Shown here: one piece after another, positions 27,216 to 36,367 of the stretch | Numbering within the stretch: position 1 is the first letter of the stretch | Layout: every line of letters begins with the position of its first letter | Assembly (NCBI GenBank): GCA_016200225.1 | Contig: JACQFD010000017.1 | Location: 62,001 to 126,000, forward strand | Length of the DNA stretch: 64,000 bases | Direction of reading: 5' to 3' | Source: Planctomycetota bacterium | GTDB lineage: Bacteria > Planctomycetota > UBA1135 > JACQFD01 | Position numbers and translations under genes: made by a program | Notes under the pieces: model-generated | Seen by the model: only the letters and a program-made list of their open reading frames with translations | Database searches by the model: none | Told to the model about the DNA's origin: nothing

Positions 27216-27515
27216 CTACTCCTTTAACAAATCCGGATCGTCGGGACGGATCGAATCGAAAAGACCGAATACATTTAATACAATTGCGAGCGCGACCGCG
27301 GCCTCGGCGGCGGCAAGAATGATCGAAAAAATCGCGAACACCTGGCCGTCCAGATGTCCATTGAATCGCGAAAACGCGACAAGATTCAAATTCGCCGCGT
27401 TCAGAATGAGCTCGATGCCCATTAAAATATATATAACATTTTTCCGCGCGACGGTGCAGACGATGCCGCACGCGAGCATGACCGCGGAAACGATAAGATA
27501 ACCCGCGAGACCCAT
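27216..27515 (-). CDS. nuoK: NADH-quinone oxidoreductase subunit K
   Basis: 99 residues with three membrane helices, the usual NuoK size. MGIELILNAANLNLVAF carries the conserved Glu, and IILAAAEAAVALAIVL the second. It starts at 27515, one base after the nuoJ stop, with GGAGG about 11-15 nt upstream inside the 3' end of nuoJ, so translation is coupled. A longer in-frame ORF only reads nuoJ's repeat in another frame and was not used. Confidence 0.95.
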   Translation of the reverse strand: MGLAGYLIVSAVMLACGIVCTVARKNVIYILMGIELILNAANLNLVAFSRFNGHLDGQVFAIFSIILAAAEAAVALAIVLNVFGLFDSIRPDDPDLLKE

Positions 27516-27516
27516 A

Positions 27517-28116
27517 TTAAGATTTACCTCCGGGGGCGCTCGAAGCACGGCCGATGGCCTGCGACGTTCCACCGATGGCCTGCGACGTTCCACCGATGGC
27601 CTGCGACGTTGCACCTATGGATTGCATCGTGCGCCGTCGTGCGATGAATACCGAACCGATGAGAGCAACTAACAATACGATCGATACCAATTCGAACGGC
27701 ACGAGGTAGCCGTCGGGTTTTAATAATGCCCGTCCGATCGGCGCCGCGGTGGGTCCGGGGATCGGGAGGTCCGGTTTTTCGACCCATTTCACAACCGATC
27801 CGATTTGAAACGCGAGTCCGCCTACGATGGCGAACACCGGAATCCCGAAACCGAGCACGCGCTTCACGCTGCGCTCTTTTTTGTCCGGCGGCGTCAACAT
27901 GATGCCGAAGAGAATTAATATTAAAATTCCGCCGACGTATATCAACACTTGCGAAACGGCGATGAAATCGGCTCCGAGTAATATAAATAATCCGGCGACG
28001 CCGAGAAACGCCGCCATCAACGCGAACGCGCTGTGCACGACGTAGCGCAGCCAAACGGTGGCCAGCGAACCGGCGATCGCGAGCGCGGCAAACAGAATAA
28101 AAAATAACGTTTCCAT
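27517..28116 (-). CDS. nuoJ: NADH-quinone oxidoreductase subunit J with a repeat tail
   Basis: 199 residues with five membrane helices. Landmarks: SAFALMAAFLGVAGLFILLGADF and QVLIYVGGILILILFGIM. The ATG at 28116 begins METLFFILF. The final ~25 residues form an unusual hydrophilic tail made of a 7-residue repeat (TSQAIGG), encoded by 21-bp tandem copies. Typical NuoJ proteins lack this. The tail overlaps the nuoK translation-initiation region, so it may be tolerated rather than functional. Confidence 0.94.
   Translation of the reverse strand: METLFFILFAALAIAGSLATVWLRYVVHSAFALMAAFLGVAGLFILLGADFIAVSQVLIYVGGILILILFGIMLTPPDKKERSVKRVLGFGIPVFAIVGGLAFQIGSVVKWVEKPDLPIPGPTAAPIGRALLKPDGYLVPFELVSIVLLVALIGSVFIARRRTMQSIGATSQAIGGTSQAIGGTSQAIGRASSAPGGKS
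27553..27615. repeat. Three tandem 21-bp repeats inside nuoJ
   Basis: Three consecutive 21-bp units start at 27553, 27574 and 27595. The first two are identical; the third differs by one base, and a degenerate partial copy follows. On the minus strand they encode repeated TSQAIGG at the end of NuoJ. This is an in-frame minisatellite whose copy number could vary without a frameshift. Confidence 0.92.
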
Positions 28117-28145
28117 GAATTTTCGCCGAAAGGCTGAATTGATAA

Positions 28146-28697
28146 TTAAGAATGTTCCGGCGCGTCGGCGGGCGCGGCGCCGGCTTTGGGCGCGTCCTTC
28201 GCGGCGGCGCCGGAGGCTTTCGCGGCCTCGGCGGCCTCGAATCGTTGTTTCGCCTCGGCGCTCATGCCTTTCCAACTTAATAAATCGAGGACGAGGTCGC
28301 GGCGATCATAAGTAACGAGCGCGAATTCTTTGCCTTCGTGAATGCAATCCTTCGGGCAGGGATACGTGCATAATTCGCAAAACATGCAACGGTTATAATC
28401 GACCGTGAACGAAACCCATTCGAGTTCCTTCCCGTGGCGCACGGCTTCCATCGATATGCAATCGACGGGACACGCGCGCGCGCACATGAAACAGTAAATA
28501 CACTTTTCCTGTTCGAGATAGTGGATTCCGCGGTAGCGGTCGGGAATCGGCATCCGCTCCTCGGGGTACTGCACGGTCTCCGGCTTTTTGAAAAAATATT
28601 TTAATGTAATCCGCATGCCGACGAGCGCGGTCCAGAAGCCAAGCCAGACTTCGTTGAACCAGCCCGAGGACTTCAGTGTATGCGTGGGAGCGACCAT
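28146..28697 (-). CDS. nuoI: NADH-quinone oxidoreductase subunit I (8Fe ferredoxin)
   Basis: 183 residues. Two [4Fe-4S] motifs carry electrons toward NuoB: CIYCFMCARACP and CMFCELCTYPCP. The N-terminal helix (residues 10-40) anchors it to the membrane arm. The C-terminus carries an Ala/Lys/Glu-rich extension (EAAEAAKASGAAAKDAPK) that is longer than usual. It lies between nuoH and nuoJ in the operon. Confidence 0.96.
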   Translation of the reverse strand: MVAPTHTLKSSGWFNEVWLGFWTALVGMRITLKYFFKKPETVQYPEERMPIPDRYRGIHYLEQEKCIYCFMCARACPVDCISMEAVRHGKELEWVSFTVDYNRCMFCELCTYPCPKDCIHEGKEFALVTYDRRDLVLDLLSWKGMSAEAKQRFEAAEAAKASGAAAKDAPKAGAAPADAPEHS

Positions 28698-28730
28698 GAT
28701 TGTTATATTTATCGAACCGGAGTGAACGGA

Positions 28731-30065
28731 TTAAGTTTGAATGGCGCCCGGCGCCGACGAACGCGCGGCGAAAGGCGCGGCCGCCGAATCGACGGATTGT
28801 TTTCTTAGCATCCAGCCGAGTAGTAAACATACAAAAACGACGAGCGCGGGCGTCGCGGCCTGCATCCAGAACGGCCGGTCGTTGAACGGCAGTCCGCCGG
28901 CGACCAACACTTCCCAGCCGGCCGACGCGACGACGAGGCCGAGGCCGATCGGCGTGAGATATTTGTAGCTCATCACCATGACCTGGTCGACGCGGAGGCG
29001 CGGAAGCGTCCAGCGGACCCAGATCATGAGTAATATCATGCAAAGCGACTTTATGACAAAAACAAGCAGTTGCGTCGCCACGAGCCAGCCGCCGTGCAAG
29101 ACATCAATTCCGGGGAAATTCCAGCCGCCGAGAAACAGCGCCACGCCGAGCGCCGACATAATGAACATCGCGCCGTATTCTTCGAGAAAGAAAAACGAAA
29201 ATCGGATTCCCGAATATTCGACGTGGAACCCGGCGACCAGCTCCGATTCCGATTCCGGAAGATCGAAGGGCGCGCGCTTCGTTTCGGCGAGCGCCGCGAC
29301 GAAATATAATACAAATGCGGGCAGACAGATCGGATTCTGGAATATAAGCCAGCACGCGCCCGACCACGACGATTGCGATTCTGTTATTTCGCGCAGGTTC
29401 ATGCTGCCGGCGACGACCGCGGGCACGAGGAGCGAAAGACCAAGCGGGATTTCATACGAAACCACCTGCGCCGCCTCGCGCATGGCGCCGTAGAGGGCCC
29501 ATTTGTTATTACTCGACCAGCCCGCCATGATGACGCCGATCGTGGCGAGAGACGAAACGGCGATAATAAATATAATTCCAAGATTCAGATCGGTGAATCC
29601 GGCCCCCGCGGCCATGGGCAGCGCGGCGAACATGCCGAGCGCGCTCGCCATCACGAGCGCCGGCGCGAGAATGAACAAACTTCGGTCGGCGCCAGAGGGA
29701 ATAATATCTTCTTTTAATAATAACTTAACGCCGTCGGCGAGCGATTGTAATAATCCGAACGGACCGACGCGGTTCGGACCGATGCGCGATTGAATTCTTC
29801 CCGCGACGCGCCGTTCGAGCCAGATACTAAACATCGCGACGACGGAAATGAACGCGAGGACGAGTCCCACGGCGATGCCCGCGCCGACCGCCGCGACGAT
29901 CCAGTCGGGCGGAACGGGCGCTTCCTCATAGCCGGCCGCGTTCGCGAGCCATTTGGATAATGAGCATTTGCGCGCCCATTCTATTAAATCGATCGTCCAA
30001 TTGGTTCCCGGCGCGGCACGGCGCGCCTGGCCTCCGATCGATTCCATCACATGCAGGCTGATCAT
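28731..30065 (-). CDS. nuoH: NADH-quinone oxidoreductase subunit H
   Basis: 444 residues, the membrane subunit that forms the quinone-binding chamber with NuoB and NuoD. Characteristic motifs: WLERRVAGRIQSRIGPNRVG, GWSSNNKWALYGAMR, AQVVSYEIPLGL and RAPFDLPESESELVAGFHVEYSG. Roughly 50 extra N-terminal residues precede the first helix. The start at 30065 abuts the nuoD stop. Confidence 0.96.
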   Translation of the reverse strand: MISLHVMESIGGQARRAAPGTNWTIDLIEWARKCSLSKWLANAAGYEEAPVPPDWIVAAVGAGIAVGLVLAFISVVAMFSIWLERRVAGRIQSRIGPNRVGPFGLLQSLADGVKLLLKEDIIPSGADRSLFILAPALVMASALGMFAALPMAAGAGFTDLNLGIIFIIAVSSLATIGVIMAGWSSNNKWALYGAMREAAQVVSYEIPLGLSLLVPAVVAGSMNLREITESQSSWSGACWLIFQNPICLPAFVLYFVAALAETKRAPFDLPESESELVAGFHVEYSGIRFSFFFLEEYGAMFIMSALGVALFLGGWNFPGIDVLHGGWLVATQLLVFVIKSLCMILLMIWVRWTLPRLRVDQVMVMSYKYLTPIGLGLVVASAGWEVLVAGGLPFNDRPFWMQAATPALVVFVCLLLGWMLRKQSVDSAAAPFAARSSAPGAIQT

Positions 30066-31324
30066 TAACGATCCACCTCGCCGAGAACGATATCGATCGA
30101 ACCGATGACCGCGACCGCGTCGGCGAGCATCGTGCCGGGCAGCGCCTTCGGCAGAATTGATAAATTACAGAAAGACGGACCTCGCACGCGCAGCCGGATC
30201 GCTTTTTTGTCGCCGCCGCTGATCACGAAATGTCCGAGTTCGCCGCGCGGATTTTCGATGCCGACATAGGCATGGCCCGCCGGGACGCGCAACGCGGCCG
30301 AAAGTTTCGCGAGCGTCGGACCCTCCTGGATCCCCGCGAGACACTGCCGCACGATCTTTACAGATTCGCGCATTTCTTGCATGCGGACATCATAACGATC
30401 CCAGCAGTCGCCGACCGTTCCCTTGCGGCCGGAGCCGACCGGAATATCGAATTCGAATTTATTATATAACTCGTACGGCTGCGCTTTGCGAAGATCGTAC
30501 GCGATGCCGGAGCCGCGGAGGCACGGCCCGGTGAGTCCGAACGCGAGCGCGTCCTCGACGGAAATCACGCCGACGTTGGCCGTGCGCGAGACGAATATCG
30601 AATTCTCCGAGAGAAGATCGTTATATTCCTTCCACTTCTCCTCGAAATCATTACAAAACGCCGCGACTTCCTCGAGCCAGCCCGGGGGCGAATCGTTAAA
30701 TACGCCTCCGATGCGAATATAACTATACGTGAGCCGCGCGCCGCAGATTTTCTCGAACAGCGAAAGAATCCACTCGCGCTCGCGAAAACTATAGAAAAAC
30801 GGCGTGAACGCGCCGAGGTCGAGGCCGTAGGTTCCAAATGCTATCAAGTGCGAACCGATGCGATTTAATTCCGCGCAGATCGTGCGGATGTACATCGCGC
30901 GTTCGGGAATCTCGATGCCGAGCAGCTTTTCCACGGCCATCGAATAGCCGAGATTATTATTCATCGCGGCCAGATAATCATAACGATCCGTGTACGGCAA
31001 ATATTGTATCCACTCGACGGATTCGCCGATTTTTTCGGCGCAACGATGAATATAACCGATGTACGGAACGGCGCCTGTTACAATTTCGCCGTCGACCCTC
31101 AATAACAATCTCAAAACGCCGTGCGTGGACGGGTGCTGCGGGCCCATGTTCATTTCCATGTCCTGCGTGCGGACGTCCATCACCATCTCGCGTTCGTTCC
31201 GCGCGAGCGGCGTCGCGAACTTCGGCTTTAAATTAAAATCCTCGTCGTAATCCCCCTGGCCCGCGGGCTTCACGGGCAGAGTCGCCGCCGCGCCGCGCGC
31301 GGGTGTTTCGCTGGATGGGACCAT
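30065..31324 (-). CDS. nuoD: NADH-quinone oxidoreductase subunit D (49 kDa)
   Basis: 419 residues. Forms the quinone site with NuoB; related to [NiFe] hydrogenase large subunits. MNMGPQHPSTHGVLRLLL holds the quinone-binding His, and ending DAVAVIGSIDIVLGEVDR is the standard C-terminus. About 55 extra residues at the N-terminus are probably disordered. It follows nuoC (64-nt gap) and overlaps nuoH by one base. Confidence 0.96.
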   Translation of the reverse strand: MVPSSETPARGAAATLPVKPAGQGDYDEDFNLKPKFATPLARNEREMVMDVRTQDMEMNMGPQHPSTHGVLRLLLRVDGEIVTGAVPYIGYIHRCAEKIGESVEWIQYLPYTDRYDYLAAMNNNLGYSMAVEKLLGIEIPERAMYIRTICAELNRIGSHLIAFGTYGLDLGAFTPFFYSFREREWILSLFEKICGARLTYSYIRIGGVFNDSPPGWLEEVAAFCNDFEEKWKEYNDLLSENSIFVSRTANVGVISVEDALAFGLTGPCLRGSGIAYDLRKAQPYELYNKFEFDIPVGSGRKGTVGDCWDRYDVRMQEMRESVKIVRQCLAGIQEGPTLAKLSAALRVPAGHAYVGIENPRGELGHFVISGGDKKAIRLRVRGPSFCNLSILPKALPGTMLADAVAVIGSIDIVLGEVDR

Positions 31325-31388
31325 GTTAATTATAAAAAAGTATTATATTTAATGATTTCCGGGTTTAATGAGTATCGGGCGGCGGCGA

Positions 31389-31970
31389 TCAAACGCACGA
31401 AATGCCGTGATACTCCTTCGGGAATTCGTAGTCTTTGAGCAGCGGGAATCCGACCCAGTCTTCGGGGCACAAAATCCGGCGCAAATCGCTGTGGCCGCGA
31501 AACACGACGCCGAAAAAATCGTATGTTTCGCGTTCGTGCCAATTCGCGGCGGCCCAGACGCCTTCGACGGTGTCGATCTCGGGCGCGGCTTTCGGCACCC
31601 ACGCGCGAATCTGCGCGCGTTGATTATTTGCAACCGAAAGCAAATGATAAATAATCGCGAGTTTGTCGTCCTCTTTTGAATAATCGACGCCCGAAATGCA
31701 CATGACGATTTCGTAGCGGCAGTCCGGATCGTCGCGCAGAACTTTACAAATATCCGCGATTTTGGCCGCGGGAACGTCAATATAACCTTCGCACTGCTTC
31801 GCGCCCCACGGAACGATTTTGAGATCGTTCGCGTCGCAAGGCCCGCCCGGACTCGACAGCGTCGCTTTCAATTTCTCGAGCGAATGATCCCACGGAGACG
31901 GCAGCCAGTGCCGCGGCACGGCGGCCGCGCCTTTCGGTTCGGGAGTTGTAGGTTTCGGATCGCTCGCCAC
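31389..31970 (-). CDS. nuoC: NADH-quinone oxidoreductase subunit C (30 kDa)
   Basis: 193 residues, a peripheral-arm subunit supporting NuoD. The family signature NWHERETYDFFGVVFRGHSDLRRILCPEDW is split across the C-terminal third. The N-terminus is Pro/Lys-rich and variable. Separate from nuoD here, unlike the fused NuoCD of enterobacteria. Confidence 0.95.
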   Translation of the reverse strand: MASDPKPTTPEPKGAAAVPRHWLPSPWDHSLEKLKATLSSPGGPCDANDLKIVPWGAKQCEGYIDVPAAKIADICKVLRDDPDCRYEIVMCISGVDYSKEDDKLAIIYHLLSVANNQRAQIRAWVPKAAPEIDTVEGVWAAANWHERETYDFFGVVFRGHSDLRRILCPEDWVGFPLLKDYEFPKEYHGISCV

Positions 31971-32023
31971 GGGAGTTTATATATACAGATTCGGTTCGGT
32001 TTTATTCTTTATTTCGTTCGAAT

Positions 32024-32572
32024 TCACGCATGCGCGGCCGGCTCGGCGCTCGCGACCGACGGCAGCGAATCCACGGCTCTCGGCGCCCGGCGCAGAATGC
32101 GGTCGCGCCGGATCTTGTCCTGTAATTTAAACAATCCCTCGAGCAGCGCTTCCGGACGCGGCGGACAGCCGGCAACATAAACATCGACGGGAACCGCGCG
32201 GTCGACGCCCTTCACGACGTTGTATCCAAATAAATAATACGGTCCGCCGCCGACGGCGCACGCGCCCATGGCGATGACATATTTGGGTTCCGGCATTTGT
32301 TCATAAAGGCGCCGGATGCGCTCGGCCATTTTGAAAGATACAGTTCCGGCGACGATCATGAGGTCGGACTGGCGCGGCGTGGCGCGAAACGCGCCCGCGC
32401 CGAAGCGGTCGATGTCGAACTTGCCCGCGCCGACCGCCATCATTTCGATGGCGCAGCACGCGAGGCCGAATGTCATCGGCCAGATCGAAGAAAGGCGCGC
32501 CCAGTTGAGCAGCCAATCGACTTTGGTGCAGATGACGTTGTCGTCGTCGAATTTATTAGCAAGCAGGGGCAT
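32024..32572 (-). CDS. nuoB: NADH-quinone oxidoreductase subunit B (N2 cluster)
   Basis: 182 residues. Holds the terminal [4Fe-4S] cluster N2 next to quinone. Cluster ligands are visible: the tandem cysteines in [13 protein letters not shown] (Cys39-Cys40), [13 protein letters not shown] and [13 protein letters not shown]. Also present is the [20 protein letters not shown]-like region of the family. Normal length with a short Ala-rich tail. Confidence 0.96.
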   Translation of the reverse strand: MPLLANKFDDDNVICTKVDWLLNWARLSSIWPMTFGLACCAIEMMAVGAGKFDIDRFGAGAFRATPRQSDLMIVAGTVSFKMAERIRRLYEQMPEPKYVIAMGACAVGGGPYYLFGYNVVKGVDRAVPVDVYVAGCPPRPEALLEGLFKLQDKIRRDRILRRAPRAVDSLPSVASAEPAAHA

Positions 32573-32617
32573 TGTTCGGTTTTTGCTTCGGTCGTTTGCG
32601 TTTTTGTAATAATTGAA

Positions 32618-33115
32618 TCAGGAATTTTCGGCCGCGGCCGCGGCGTTCGCGGCGGCTTCCGCGCGGGATTTTTTCAAATCGTCCCGTTGAACTTGCAATT
32701 GATGATCGAAAAGTGAGTCGTCCGCGTCCGCGCCGCCTGTAACTGTTGCATTCCACGATTTAACCCAGTCGAGATCGCCCTTGACCCACACGTAGGCGAG
32801 TCCGAGGCCCAAAATAAACAAAAACAGGACGCCTTCCCAGAACGCGATCGGCCCGAGTTCGCGCAACACGACGGCCCACGGAAATAGAAATGCAATTTCA
32901 ACCGCGAATACTAAATAAATCAGCGCGGTCGTATAAAATCGAATATCGAATCGAATCCACGAATCGCCGATGACTTCTTCGCCGCATTCGTACGGAGATA
33001 ACTTTTCGGCGGTGGGCTTGTGCGGACGTACGAGTCCGCCCAGAAACAAGTTGAGGAATACAAACAGTAAACCTGTAACTATAAAAACGAAAACGTTAAA
33101 ATAGTCAAAATACAT
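32618..33115 (-). CDS. nuoA: NADH-quinone oxidoreductase subunit A
   Basis: 165 residues with three membrane helices. The loop KLSPYECGEEVIGDSWIRFDIRFYTTALIYLVFAVE, read in parts, contains the conserved YECG and FDIRFY motifs. The C-terminal ~45 residues form a hydrophilic Ala/Glu extension beyond the usual NuoA end. It is the first nuo gene. A 211-nt gap separates it from the korB-like gene upstream, so it may have its own promoter. Confidence 0.95.
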   Translation of the reverse strand: MYFDYFNVFVFIVTGLLFVFLNLFLGGLVRPHKPTAEKLSPYECGEEVIGDSWIRFDIRFYTTALIYLVFAVEIAFLFPWAVVLRELGPIAFWEGVLFLFILGLGLAYVWVKGDLDWVKSWNATVTGGADADDSLFDHQLQVQRDDLKKSRAEAAANAAAAAENS

Positions 33116-33326
33116 CTAATGTTCAGGTTTGTTTGTAACTGTTGGAGTAGCGTCGGGGGGTGTTGCGGGGACGCAGGACGGTCAAAACAGGTCGCGGCCG
33201 CGTGTCAGCAATACCAACACGCGTTCCATCGAATTTGATCGGGCGCAATGTAGCCGATCGGAGTGCCCCCGTTCGAGAACGGCTTTCCCGCGACAGGCGA
33301 CGGAAAAGTCGACGTGGCATTCGCAT

Positions 33327-34049
33327 TTAGGATCTGCGGCGTTTCAAGAGCACTCCGGACCAGACAACGTCCGAGCGGCGCGCAAGCGAGAGCGCGCCGA
33401 GCGCGTCGTCCGCGGGATGTTCGCGCGGCACGGCCTGCATGGAGGCGCGCATCGCAAGATCGCTTCCCTCGTCATGAAATGTCGTGCACGCGCTTCGAAG
33501 AACAACCGCAGCACTTCCTTCAAATTCCATGGCTTCCCGAATGAACGTGGCCGCGGATTCCGTGTCCGCAGCGATCCCGGATGCTACAAAAGCGAAATTC
33601 GCTTGAATACACAGTTCCAAGCAACCGGCTCCGGCGACGGGGAGCGCCTCCGAAAACGAGCCCGCCGATTGTGCCGCAATTCCATTGTCCAGTATGAGAT
33701 AGAGCAATTTCGGTCCGCGCTTTCCAACGGCGTGTAATGCTAATAATCCAGCCGTACGCGCTTCCATGTCGCCGGCGATCGCGACGACGGACAAATCGCG
33801 CCGCTGCATCGCAAGTCCCGCCGCCACTGTAAGCGTCAATCCTGCAGGAACTTCAAGACGATATCCGCGCATTCCACGGGGCAATTTTCCGGCACAACCC
33901 GGGCCGCTGACGCACACGAGACGTTCCTCGGGCAACCGCATGGCCACCAAGGCCCGTGCAAGGGCGCCGAGTGCACCCGCGTGGCCACAAGTCGCACACC
34001 AATTTGGACTTGCGCTCGGAGCCGTGGAGTCTTGAGGGGCGGGTTTCAT
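33327..34049 (-). CDS. 2-oxoacid:ferredoxin oxidoreductase beta-subunit-like (KorB-like, divergent)
   Basis: 240 residues resembling the TPP- and FeS-binding beta subunit of 2-oxoglutarate/2-oxoacid:ferredoxin oxidoreductases. All four expected cluster cysteines seem kept: WCATCGH (two), GPGC and RSACTTFH. The TPP/Mg motif is altered: GDME replaces GDGD, and LDNGIAAQSAG replaces the usual N-x-Y-x-MTGGQ. The usual HGR segment is also missing. It lies 5 nt after the korA-like gene and just upstream of nuoA. It may feed ferredoxin or complex I directly, or have become a regulatory or altered-substrate enzyme. Confidence 0.75.
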   Translation of the reverse strand: MKPAPQDSTAPSASPNWCATCGHAGALGALARALVAMRLPEERLVCVSGPGCAGKLPRGMRGYRLEVPAGLTLTVAAGLAMQRRDLSVVAIAGDMEARTAGLLALHAVGKRGPKLLYLILDNGIAAQSAGSFSEALPVAGAGCLELCIQANFAFVASGIAADTESAATFIREAMEFEGSAAVVLRSACTTFHDEGSDLAMRASMQAVPREHPADDALGALSLARRSDVVWSGVLLKRRRS

Positions 34050-34054
34050 GTACG

Positions 34055-35845
34055 TCAGCGCCTTGCCGATGCCTCTCGAAATCGCTGGAGAACTTCATGC
34101 GCACGAAACGGCAGTCCATCGGCGCGTTTGAAGCTCTGGCCCACGAGTCCGACTTCGAGCTTGAGCCACGCCGCCAGCTCCCCCATTGGATTTTCATCGA
34201 ATACTAATAATTGTCGCTCTTCGAAGCGATCCCTTATTCTTAAGAACAACTTCCTTGGAAGTGGTTTAATTGCAAATAAATGCAAATGTAATATCCGAAT
34301 GCTCTCTCGGGAGGCGAGGGCGACGGCTTCGGAAATCGTTTCGGAAGTGAGGCCGCTTCCAATGGCTACAAATTCGAAATCCTCGACTTCCAGATCGCCG
34401 GTCACATTCAACGAAAACTCGCTCGATTCGAGTTGATGTCTCATCGTCTCGGATTTGCGTAAGCGCTTCATTTGCATGGACTCACGCAGTTTTCCCCCCT
34501 CGACGGGAAGTCCGCGGCGATCATGCTCGCGAGGGGTCGCCGCGAATTCCATCCCCGGATCTCCGGGTACGGCCATCGCCGAAATTCCGGTCGGCGCGGT
34601 TTCATAACGATAGGCCGCATCGAAGACTCCGGCCGGACGCCTCCGCGCCGGTCGAACCAGTCCATCCATGTTTCGTAAGTTAGCGATTCCCAATATGTTG
34701 GCAGCGCGATCCTGGATGAGCAAAACGCTCGGCAATTGGAACTCTTCCGACGCTTTGACCGATTCAAAGGCAATCCGTGCCGCGCGTGCATGATCCGCGA
34801 CGCTGAACAACGCGCGCGTCGACTGCGATGGGCCCGAGAACACCGCGGATAACAATCCGCCGGCCTCAGTTGCACCGAATCCTCCCCCTATGACCGCCTC
34901 GCCTTCGAGGACGATGACGTGCAACGGGATTTCCGCCACGCTCGCCGTCGCGACGGCTTCGCACACTTCGGAAAATCGAGAACTTTCGACAACAATCGTC
35001 GACGGAACGCCGCCAAACGACGCCCCCAAAGCCAGACCGGCCGCAATCGCGGGCGTTTCCGCGGATTCAACCCGGCATTCGGACGCACGACGGCCGGGGG
35101 AAAGTCCCCGCGCCACCGCGGAGAGCATCGCGCCCACGGTCCCGCTCGGCGTACCGCACACGTACCGAATTCCGGCTACAAAAAGTCCCCGCGCCGCTTC
35201 GTCCATGATGGACGTTACAGATACTTCGCGGTTCGAATGCGCGCCCTCGAATCTTCTTGTAAACTTCGATTCGAATTCTTTCTTTGCAAAATGAAATGCA
35301 TCAAAAAAAGCCTTGCCAAGCCCGGGATTGAATGCCACCGGTTCGCGCGCGCCAATATGAATGTCCGCCAGCATATCCGATTCGACAGTTAAATTTAATA
35401 ATCCGCAGACGATGCCGGCGGCGCCGAACGCCGCCGCGCCGGTCGACGCGCTCGCTTCGAGCGCGATGCGACGGATCGGAGCGCGAACCCATTCTACAAT
35501 TCTTCCGTCGGGTTCGGCCACAGGCTCCGGCGCGTCGGAGTCGAGTATACAAAAGCACCCGCGGCGCAAGCCCTCGGGAAGGGCCGCGCTCGCGCCTCCG
35601 TCGAGTGCAATACACAATTCGACCGGCACGCGCGGCGTGCGCGGCGGCGTCGCCGAAGCGACGCGCAAACGGAACGCGACGGGCGAACATTGAAATTCGC
35701 GCGGCGGCATTTCCTCGGCGGATACTAACAATCCGCACCGCGCCGCGATAACTGTAATGATCCTGCCGGCGTGGAGAATTCCCGCGCCCGCCTCGCCGCA
35801 GAGGGCAATGCTGACGTTCAGCGGCGGCGGGGTCGGCGTTGGCAT
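34055..35845 (-). CDS. 2-oxoacid:ferredoxin oxidoreductase gamma-alpha fusion-like (KorA-like, divergent)
   Basis: 596 residues with the gamma-alpha fused layout of KorA. A gamma domain (ALCGEAGAGILHAGRIIT, about residues 10-190) is followed by an alpha pyrimidine-binding domain (about 215-450) and a C-terminal transketolase-like domain. Family landmarks are weakened: VCGTPSGT stands where YPITPST is usual, and EAVIGGGFGATEAG stands where GPSTGxPT is expected. Either the substrate is unusual or activity is reduced. It pairs with the beta-like gene 5 nt downstream, and both precede the nuo genes on the same strand. Confidence 0.75.
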   Translation of the reverse strand: MPTPTPPPLNVSIALCGEAGAGILHAGRIITVIAARCGLLVSAEEMPPREFQCSPVAFRLRVASATPPRTPRVPVELCIALDGGASAALPEGLRRGCFCILDSDAPEPVAEPDGRIVEWVRAPIRRIALEASASTGAAAFGAAGIVCGLLNLTVESDMLADIHIGAREPVAFNPGLGKAFFDAFHFAKKEFESKFTRRFEGAHSNREVSVTSIMDEAARGLFVAGIRYVCGTPSGTVGAMLSAVARGLSPGRRASECRVESAETPAIAAGLALGASFGGVPSTIVVESSRFSEVCEAVATASVAEIPLHVIVLEGEAVIGGGFGATEAGGLLSAVFSGPSQSTRALFSVADHARAARIAFESVKASEEFQLPSVLLIQDRAANILGIANLRNMDGLVRPARRRPAGVFDAAYRYETAPTGISAMAVPGDPGMEFAATPREHDRRGLPVEGGKLRESMQMKRLRKSETMRHQLESSEFSLNVTGDLEVEDFEFVAIGSGLTSETISEAVALASRESIRILHLHLFAIKPLPRKLFLRIRDRFEERQLLVFDENPMGELAAWLKLEVGLVGQSFKRADGLPFRAHEVLQRFREASARR

Positions 35846-35948
35846 GTCAATTCTCAGATTCGGCGGTGCGGGAGCTTAACCTTACGATGTCATGAAACGA
35901 TTGGATTTCGGTTCGCCGACGACGCCCGCCAGAATTTACAAATCAATC

Positions 35949-36326
35949 TCAGCCGGGATGCGCGCCTGCGGCGATGCGTTCGCTCGTGTGCGGCGCAAAT
36001 TCGAGAAAATCTCCTTCGCGGATTGGAATTCTCCGACAAGCGCCCACATCGAGAACCAAGCCCGAAACGGCGCGCTCGCAGCGTCCTGCGCTGCGCCAGC
36101 GTCGAAGTCCTTCATGAATGCCGACGACTCGTGCCGCGGCATCGATAAATACGACGTCGACCGGAGCGCGCGCGAAACTCGCCCAGAACGCATCACCATC
36201 GAACATCACGACGCGGCCGGGCTCCGGCGGACTATTCTTTAATATGAAAATCCGGCCCCAGCCGTGCGGCGCGCGCACGATTTCCTTTGCTATAATTCGA
36301 CCGCGGCTTGCGTTTCCGAGCAACAT
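35949..36326 (-). CDS. DUF192 family protein
   Basis: 125 residues. The DUF192 pattern is visible: FWASFARAPVDVVFIDAAARVVGIHE in place of the typical 'fwMkNT..pLDvvFid..g.Vv.i', then GLVLDVGACRRIPIREGDFLEF matching 'vLElpaG...gi..Gd'. The usual signal peptide is absent. The function of the family is unknown. It lies between the queD-like and korA-like genes on the same strand. Confidence 0.65.
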   Translation of the reverse strand: MLLGNASRGRIIAKEIVRAPHGWGRIFILKNSPPEPGRVVMFDGDAFWASFARAPVDVVFIDAAARVVGIHEGLRRWRSAGRCERAVSGLVLDVGACRRIPIREGDFLEFAPHTSERIAAGAHPG

Positions 36327-36367
36327 GGCATGCCGGAATTGTTAACTTCTCTTTCGTTAGTAATGAT

